Assembly: GCA_013331515.1 (NCBI GenBank)
Contig: DUGG01000052.1
Location: forward strand, 5,051 to 10,069
DNA from: Candidatus Woesearchaeota archaeon
Lineage (GTDB): Archaea; Nanobdellota; Nanobdellia; Woesearchaeales; UBA10216
DNA: 5,019 nucleotides
Direction of reading: 5' to 3'
Shown: positions 3,493 to 5,019 of the stretch, one piece after another
Numbering within the stretch: position 1 is the stretch's first letter
How the letters are laid out: the number at the start of each line of letters is the position of its first letter
Translations under genes and position numbers: made by a program
The notes under the pieces: generated by a model
What the model saw: the letters and a program-made list of their open reading frames with translations, nothing else
What the model was told of the DNA's origin: nothing
Database searches by the model: none

Positions 3493-5019
3493 ATGGCTGA
3501 TTCGAAAAACGAAAAGGAGACGACTGACCATTACGACGCTTCAAGTATCCAGGTACTTGAGGGGCTTGAATCTGTCAGGAAACGGCCAGGCATGTACATC
3601 GGCAGCACAAGCGCTTCCGGACTCCACCATCTGGTTTACGAGGTTGTTGACAACTCCGTTGACGAGGCCCTTGCAGGCTTCTGCACGAGGATTTCAGTCA
3701 TCATCCACCAGGATGGCTCAGTCACGGTATCTGACAACGGCAGGGGAATTCCGCTTGATGTCATGCCGCAGTACAACAAGACAGCGCTTGAGATTGTAAT
3801 GACGAAGCTTCACGCTGGCGGCAAGTTTGACAGGAAGAGCTACAAGGTTTCAGGGGGGCTGCATGGAGTCGGCGTTTCCGTGGTCAACGGCCTTTCAAGC
3901 CGGCTTTCAATCGAGACAAGGCGCGATGGAAAGCTTGGCAGGCAGGAGTATGGATTTGGCAAGCCGCTTGGTGAGGTTGTCATCAATGAAGACCCAGGGC
4001 AGGCCTCAACCGGCACTACAGTCACCTTTTTCCCTGACAGCGCCATCTTTGAAACCGTAGACTTCAACTTTGACGTCCTGTCAAGCCGGCTGAGGGAGAT
4101 TGCATTCCTCAACCCGAGCCTGGAAATTTCCATAATGGATGAGCGCTCTGGCAAGGAGCATGCGTTCAGGTACGAAGGGGGCATAAAGTCGTTTGTGGAA
4201 TTCATTAACCAGAACAAGAAGGCACTGCATGATGTCATCTGCATTTCAGGGGAGAAGAATGGCAACATGGTGGAGGCCGCGCTTCAGTACAATGATGGCT
4301 ACCTGCCTAACATATTCAGCTTTGTCAACACCATAAATACTACTGAGGGCGGCACGCACCTGTCAGGCTTCAGGACAGCGCTTACAAGGACTGTTAACAG
4401 CTACGCCGAGAGGAACGGCCTGCTGGACAAGGACGTGAGGATTTCAAGCGAGGACTCCATTGAGGGAATCTCGACCGTGATTGCAGTCAATGTGCCAGAA
4501 CCCCAGTTCGAGGGGCAAACGAAGAGAAAACTGGGCAATTCCGAGGTAAAGGGCATTGTTGAGACCCTTGTTGGAGGGGCGCTAGGGTCTTTTTTTGAGG
4601 AGAATCCCAAGATTGCAAGGCTGATTGTTGAAAAATGCGTCAACTCCGCCATGGCAAGGGAAGCGGCAAGGAAGGCGAGGGAGCTTGTCAGGAGGAAGAC
4701 GCTGTTTGAAGGAAGCTCCCTCCCGGGCAAGCTTGCCGACTGCTCAAACACAAACCCTGATGAGTGCGAGCTCTACATAGTTGAAGGTGACAGCGCAGGA
4801 GGAAGCTGCAAGCAGGCTCGCAACAGGGAGTACCAGGCCGTGCTTCCCCTAAAAGGGAAGATTCTCAATGTTGAGAAGGCGAGGATGCACAAGATTTTTG
4901 CAAACAAGGAGATTGTTGCCCTGGCATCAGCGATAGGGACCGGAGTCGGGGAGGATTTTGACCTGAAAAAGCTGAGGTACGACAGGATAATCCTGATGTG
5001 CGATGCCGATGTTGACGGC
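3493..5019 (+). CDS. gyrB: DNA gyrase subunit B, partial (3' end outside window)
   Basis: 509 codons are visible and the frame is still open at the right edge. GyrB is the ATPase subunit of the A2B2 gyrase, which introduces negative supercoils into DNA. The GHKL ATPase part shows Glu50 (YEVVDNSVDEA), Asn54, DNGRGIP (81-87) and the lid GGLHGVG (121-127). The transducer contains QTKRKLGN (342-349), whose Lys344 contacts the ATP gamma-phosphate in the family. The TOPRIM domain begins with EGDSAGGS (431-438), then PLKGKILNVEKAR (452-464) and DADVDG at the very end (504-509). All catalytic residues in view are intact. GyrB is favoured over ParE by context-free similarity and because archaea carry gyrase, but gyrA is not in view. 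Differences from the usual bacterial sequence include GGSCKQAR (Cys439 for Ala) and MCDADVDG (Cys for Thr). About 130 more residues are expected. The ATG at 3493 gives the normal N-terminus; a TTG at 3463 is an alternative. Confidence 0.96.
   Translation, partial: MADSKNEKETTDHYDASSIQVLEGLESVRKRPGMYIGSTSASGLHHLVYEVVDNSVDEALAGFCTRISVIIHQDGSVTVSDNGRGIPLDVMPQYNKTALEIVMTKLHAGGKFDRKSYKVSGGLHGVGVSVVNGLSSRLSIETRRDGKLGRQEYGFGKPLGEVVINEDPGQASTGTTVTFFPDSAIFETVDFNFDVLSSRLREIAFLNPSLEISIMDERSGKEHAFRYEGGIKSFVEFINQNKKALHDVICISGEKNGNMVEAALQYNDGYLPNIFSFVNTINTTEGGTHLSGFRTALTRTVNSYAERNGLLDKDVRISSEDSIEGISTVIAVNVPEPQFEGQTKRKLGNSEVKGIVETLVGGALGSFFEENPKIARLIVEKCVNSAMAREAARKARELVRRKTLFEGSSLPGKLADCSNTNPDECELYIVEGDSAGGSCKQARNREYQAVLPLKGKILNVEKARMHKIFANKEIVALASAIGTGVGEDFDLKKLRYDRIILMCDADVDG

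Noticed and set aside
3362..3544. Minus-strand 60-residue open frame over the gyrB start
   Set aside because: It overlaps the promoter and the 5' coding part of gyrB, has no recognisable motif and no ribosome binding site.
3557..4751. Other open frames on both strands within gyrB
   Set aside because: The gyrB frame is uninterrupted with every catalytic motif, so these are out-of-frame by-products.
4795..4830. Cysteine substitutions in the gyrB TOPRIM region as a disabling change
   Set aside because: The acidic catalytic residues and EGDSAGG are intact; small-residue variation near them is likely neutral.
1..5019. Defence system, CRISPR array, insertion sequence or toxin-antitoxin pair
   Set aside because: No spaced direct repeats, transposase, terminal inverted repeats, nuclease or toxin motifs were seen on either strand.

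Overview
The window comes from an archaeon. Three things show this directly. A tRNA-Asn gene is interrupted by two introns that fold into bulge-helix-bulge splicing structures. A/T-rich TATA elements stand at archaeal spacing (about 25 bases upstream of the inferred transcription starts). Two of the genes appear to have almost no 5' leader. A diphthamide-synthesis-type ATP-pyrophosphatase and a bacterial-type gyrase B subunit fit a gyrase-bearing archaeon, meaning a euryarchaeal or DPANN lineage rather than a typical crenarchaeote. A non-canonical tRNA intron in a gyrase-bearing archaeon recalls Micrarchaeota-like (ARMAN) genomes, but that placement is inference.

Layout. At the left edge (1-116, minus strand) lies tRNA-Asn(GUU), cut off by the window end just before its last five acceptor bases. 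It has a 28-nt intron at the canonical 37/38 position and a 21-nt intron in the D-loop. The intergenic region 117-225 carries back-to-back promoters. Next comes a plus-strand gene for a thioredoxin-fold, peroxiredoxin-like protein (226-768, CxxC motif). It is followed by an unrecognised 164-residue protein (827-1321) and a Dph6-like PP-loop ATPase (1346-2062), whose TATA box overlaps the stop codon of the gene before it. A hairpin plus T-run separates this from a convergent minus-strand gene (2114-3334) for a PlsB/DHAPAT-type glycerolipid acyltransferase-like protein. A palindromic TATA box (3384-3393) lies between that gene and divergent gyrB (3493 to beyond the right edge).

The genes do not form one pathway. 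They look like single-gene or very short transcription units, each with its own promoter: tRNA supply, redox protection, translation-factor modification, lipid metabolism and DNA topology. No mobile element, CRISPR array or defence system is visible. The most unusual content is the doubly interrupted tRNA, whose D-loop intron looks as if it arose by tandem duplication of the D-arm. Next is the acyltransferase homologue, which is odd in an archaeon and lacks the Glu of its substrate-binding motif.
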